Positions 60,976 through 64,000 of a DNA stretch of 64,000 bases are shown here, in pieces (the stretch's first letter is position 1; each line of letters begins with the position of its first letter). The notes below the pieces were generated by a model that worked only from the letters and a program-made list of their open reading frames with translations, ran no database searches and was not told where the DNA came from. The translations under genes and the position numbers were made by a program. Location of the stretch: NCBI GenBank assembly GCA_003864495.1, contig PEDN01001371.1:248001-312000 (forward strand). The letters run 5' to 3'. The DNA comes from Nemopilema nomurai (lineage: Eukaryota > Cnidaria > Scyphozoa > Rhizostomeae > Rhizostomatidae).

Positions 60976-61792
60976 ATCGAACCTGGCAGCTTTGCCATGA
61001 AACACTTCAACGTGTCTAACGCAAATAGTCATCTTCTAGAAAGTTCTATTTTCTTAAAACAAATGCGCCAGAGACAGGTGTGCATTTGTTTAAAAAGAAC
61101 CACAGTCAGTTTGAGATGAGACTTTTTCTAGCGCTGATACTCGCATAGGTGAGATCCGCGAAATTTTAGTCAAAATATTCGACCGCGATATTCAAGAATT
61201 ACCTTTCTTTCGATAGCTACAAGGGAAGTCTAGGTTTTTGCCCATTCTTGATTACCTGCCCTGCTTCTAACCGTAAAACTGTTGAAATAACGGGTACTCT
61301 AAAAGAGTATACTTTGAACTTCGTAGATCCAAAGAGCCAAAGCAGACTTTAGACAGGATCAGGTGTAAACTGGGTGTACCGAGAAGACAAAGATGACCAC
61401 AGGGGTGTTCATGCAGTGACCACGTGTTCTTCAAGGAGGACTTCCGGACGGGTTTTCCGGACAGTTGAGATGTCAAGTAAAGCCAACATATTCGTTTTGT
61501 TTTCTCCAGTCTAGAGCTTTCGATTCAAAGAGAGAAAATATCAGCCATATTTCGTTAGCTGACAAGCCTTTCCGTCACCTTTCCATTTTGTGTATGTTGA
61601 AGAGTTTCATTTGCTTGGTTTTCTATATGTTGATAGTAGGGTGTCATAATCCAGAAGCCTGTGCAAGTGAGCATTGCAAAAAACTACGTATTTTGGTAAC
61701 AAGTCCACAGATTCTTCCCAATTAGCCCCAAGTTGCATAGGTTTTAAAGCTCGTGTTCGTGAGCCTAAACTGTTTTGGCAAAAATGGGTAAT

Positions 61793-62176
61793 ACACGCTT
61801 TTTTATAAGGAACCACTTTATAAGGAACCTACATGTAGAAGGCCCAAATATTTAAAGAACTTCTACTACTGAAAACGAAATCCCTAAGGAACTTTTCGAT
61901 TTGAAACTTTTTTATAACTGCAAGCATCAAGAACTAAAAAGCCGGTTCCATTCATTTGCAGCCAATTTTCGCATAGATTGTTTGCTATTCGTGTGTCAAG
62001 TGCTTCATTGAGTAACATGCTGTCTCGCCTCTCTCTCTATTAAGGCTTAATGACGTGCTATGAAAATTAAGGAACTTTTAAGGAACTTTTAGTACTAAAA
62101 TCTGACGATTTGATGTCTACGAATAAGGAACTTTTGGAACTAGGCCTTGAGGTAGGTTCCTTATAAAAAAGCGTGT
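61793..62176. mobile_element. 384-bp MITE with TIRs and 3-bp flanking repeat
   Basis: The ends are perfect inverted repeats of at least 22 bp beginning ACACGCTTTTTTATAAGG and continuing into AACC. AAT flanks both sides (61790-61792 and 62177-62179). Internal AAGGAACTTTT/AAGGAACC motifs recur. It carries no ORF. A 3-bp duplication suggests a PIF/Harbinger-like origin, but the family is unassigned. Confidence 0.8.
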
Positions 62177-64000
62177 AATTGACGAGAACATTACACTAGT
62201 TTCGGAAACGATTAAAGATGTTTTGTGGACACTTCTAAAGGTCTGGTCACGTTTCTAGAAACAAAATAAATTCTAAAATTTTGGGTTCCAGAATCCAGTA
62301 AATGGTCAGACTCGCGCTTCCAGCTCCGTTTGTTGGTTCTAGCCGACATAAGTATCAAAATTAGACGGCTGTTGGCAGACCTTGGGGCCAATGAGAAGTT
62401 CTGTGAAACGTGGAAAGAAATTTAGATCTACAAATCTTGACATAAAGGCCACTACTAAAGGGACTCTGGCGGTTTTTCAGAATTTTCACGGCCACCCGTT
62501 ACAGAAATATAACACCAAGAAAAAACAAAAGGGCCATTTTTTCTTGTTAACACCAATCAAACTATAATCAGAGCTAATTAAGCTAGCTGAATGAATAACA
62601 CCCTACCACATCACTGATAAGCAGACCTCCTACCCAGTAGTGTCCCAATTCATGTGTCTCTTGTGTCCAGGGACGAAGAGGACTGCTAAAGGCAAACCAC
62701 GCACTGGACATGAGAAACCAAAGATGCTCAAGATTGGGCTACCTTCTATAAATAACTGCTTTGAATATAATTGGTTCTGAGATTATCAATCCTTATCGTG
62801 CACGGCTGGGTGACCAGAGCTTGAATTCGGAGAAGACCAGGCAGGTCTCGAGTGTTGCCGAAAATACACGCATCAAAGTCGGTCGTTATAAGAGCACTGC
62901 ATGGTTTGTGGCGGCACTACAAAACAGCCTTGCAAGACATTAATAGCAAAGGCACGAAAGGGAAAACTTTGAGCGTCCATAGCAGGTGATTTATATGAAA
63001 AAATTGCGAATTCACGCTAGATGAGGATAGTAAGATTTTCCCCAACGTTATTAGGCCGGAATGGTTGTAGATGAAGAAAAATGAAAAAGAAAGCAGGAAA
63101 AGGGCATTGAAAGAGGAACTCCTGCTTAAAGAAGGAGATTACCGACAAAATACTGGTACCAAAATGAAATAATAACCTATCACTTACAGAGGATACGTTC
63201 AAGATAATGTTTACGTCATGGAAGACTATGGGTGACATTAGATTCCTTCTCATTCAAAAGCCCATTAGTCGGCTTCAATTACAACTTGTTATGACATTAA
63301 AAGCAATTAAATGGATTTTATGACGGATTCGGAGCATGAATTTGCACCCAACTCAAGACCCATAAGAAAAAGTATGGTGTCGAGTTCTCGCCGCCAATCG
63401 AGCTTACACCTGTTGTTTATGAAATATTCACTTTAAATTTATTCAGCTGTTTCTGCATCATTCAATTTCAAAATTCTGAGGATACTTCAAATGCTAGGTT
63501 TTATCAAAGGGGGTGCTCTCTCCTCGATTATTCAACTACTGAGAGAGCTCCTCCTGTAAGAAGGTTTGTCTCCATACAAATTTCTTTTATTCTATTTTAA
63601 TCTTATTTTATTTGTCATCCTCTGTAGTTTGCCACATTTTTCATTTGTATTTTTGTTATTATGTTAGTATAAAGGACTTTTGTAAAGCTGAATGTTGATA
63701 TTGGCTCAAGTATACATACCTACATCCCATCTCCCCCAAACGGCAACACATCCGAGCATTTATATATGCTATTTACTGTTGAAACTCAACACGCTTTTGC
63801 TCATTCTGCATTTGGCAATCCGAGCACGCCACTCTCCAACCATCTCAAGAGTTTTAAGAGTAGTACAGATAAAGATATCAAACAGTCCAAGGACTATTTC
63901 CTAAAGTATTCTCACTGCAATGACATTATTGGTCATTGCTCTTAATTTCAACTTTGGCACAGAAACAGCTTAGACATTTCGTACTCAGATCTGCGATAAA
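62177..64000. other. Right end, no gene recognised
   Basis: Short open frames (62382-62567, 62761-62943, both +) have no family resemblance or convincing splice context. No RNA gene or repeat array was seen. Confidence 0.4.

Overview
This is a piece of an animal genome: AT-rich, with intron-bearing genes, canonical splice sites, transposon remnants and long tandem arrays. The gene content (a D8C plus zona pellucida surface glycoprotein, a death-effector-domain caspase relative, a RABGAP1-type TBC protein) and the satellite-rich style suggest an early-branching marine invertebrate. A cnidarian, perhaps a stony coral, is my best guess. That assignment is inference; nothing in the window proves the species.

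Layout. From 1265 to 13234 (+) lies a complete nine-exon gene for a secreted, probably GPI-anchored, uromodulin-like protein with a D8C domain followed by a ZP module. Its introns carry a pogo-like MITE and an antisense ORF with a promoter-like CCAAT/ACCGGT cluster. Convergent to it, 13839-17001 (-), is a four-exon gene joining one death effector domain to a caspase-8-like domain. The catalytic His, the catalytic Cys and the P1-binding Arg all appear to be lost, so it looks like a decoy pseudo-caspase similar in logic to cFLIP. It is the most interesting protein in the window.

From about 17.9 to 45 kb there is no intact gene. This is a repeat island: Harbinger, hAT, THAP-like and non-LTR retrotransposon debris; a 2.3-kb array of about 24-bp repeats folded into a long inverted repeat centred near 24550; a 0.72-kb element with GACGGACGG-type inverted repeats; and a 16-kb satellite of about 90 copies of a 177-bp monomer, with clear higher-order repeats of 912/913, 708 and 1934 bp.

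From 45600 to 55484 (-) twelve exons encode the C-terminal 460 residues of a RABGAP1/RABGAP1L-type Rab GTPase-activating protein: most of the TBC domain with both catalytic fingers, then a coiled coil and a conserved C-terminus. The 5' exons (PTB domain, start of TBC) were not found in the window. To the right are an hAT MITE with a perfect 8-bp target duplication, an intronless Ser/Gly-rich ORF (59512-60039, -), another MITE at 61793-62176, and mostly featureless AT-rich sequence to the end.

The three main genes have no obvious joint pathway. Exon structures were derived by hand from splice signals, reading phase and family resemblance.
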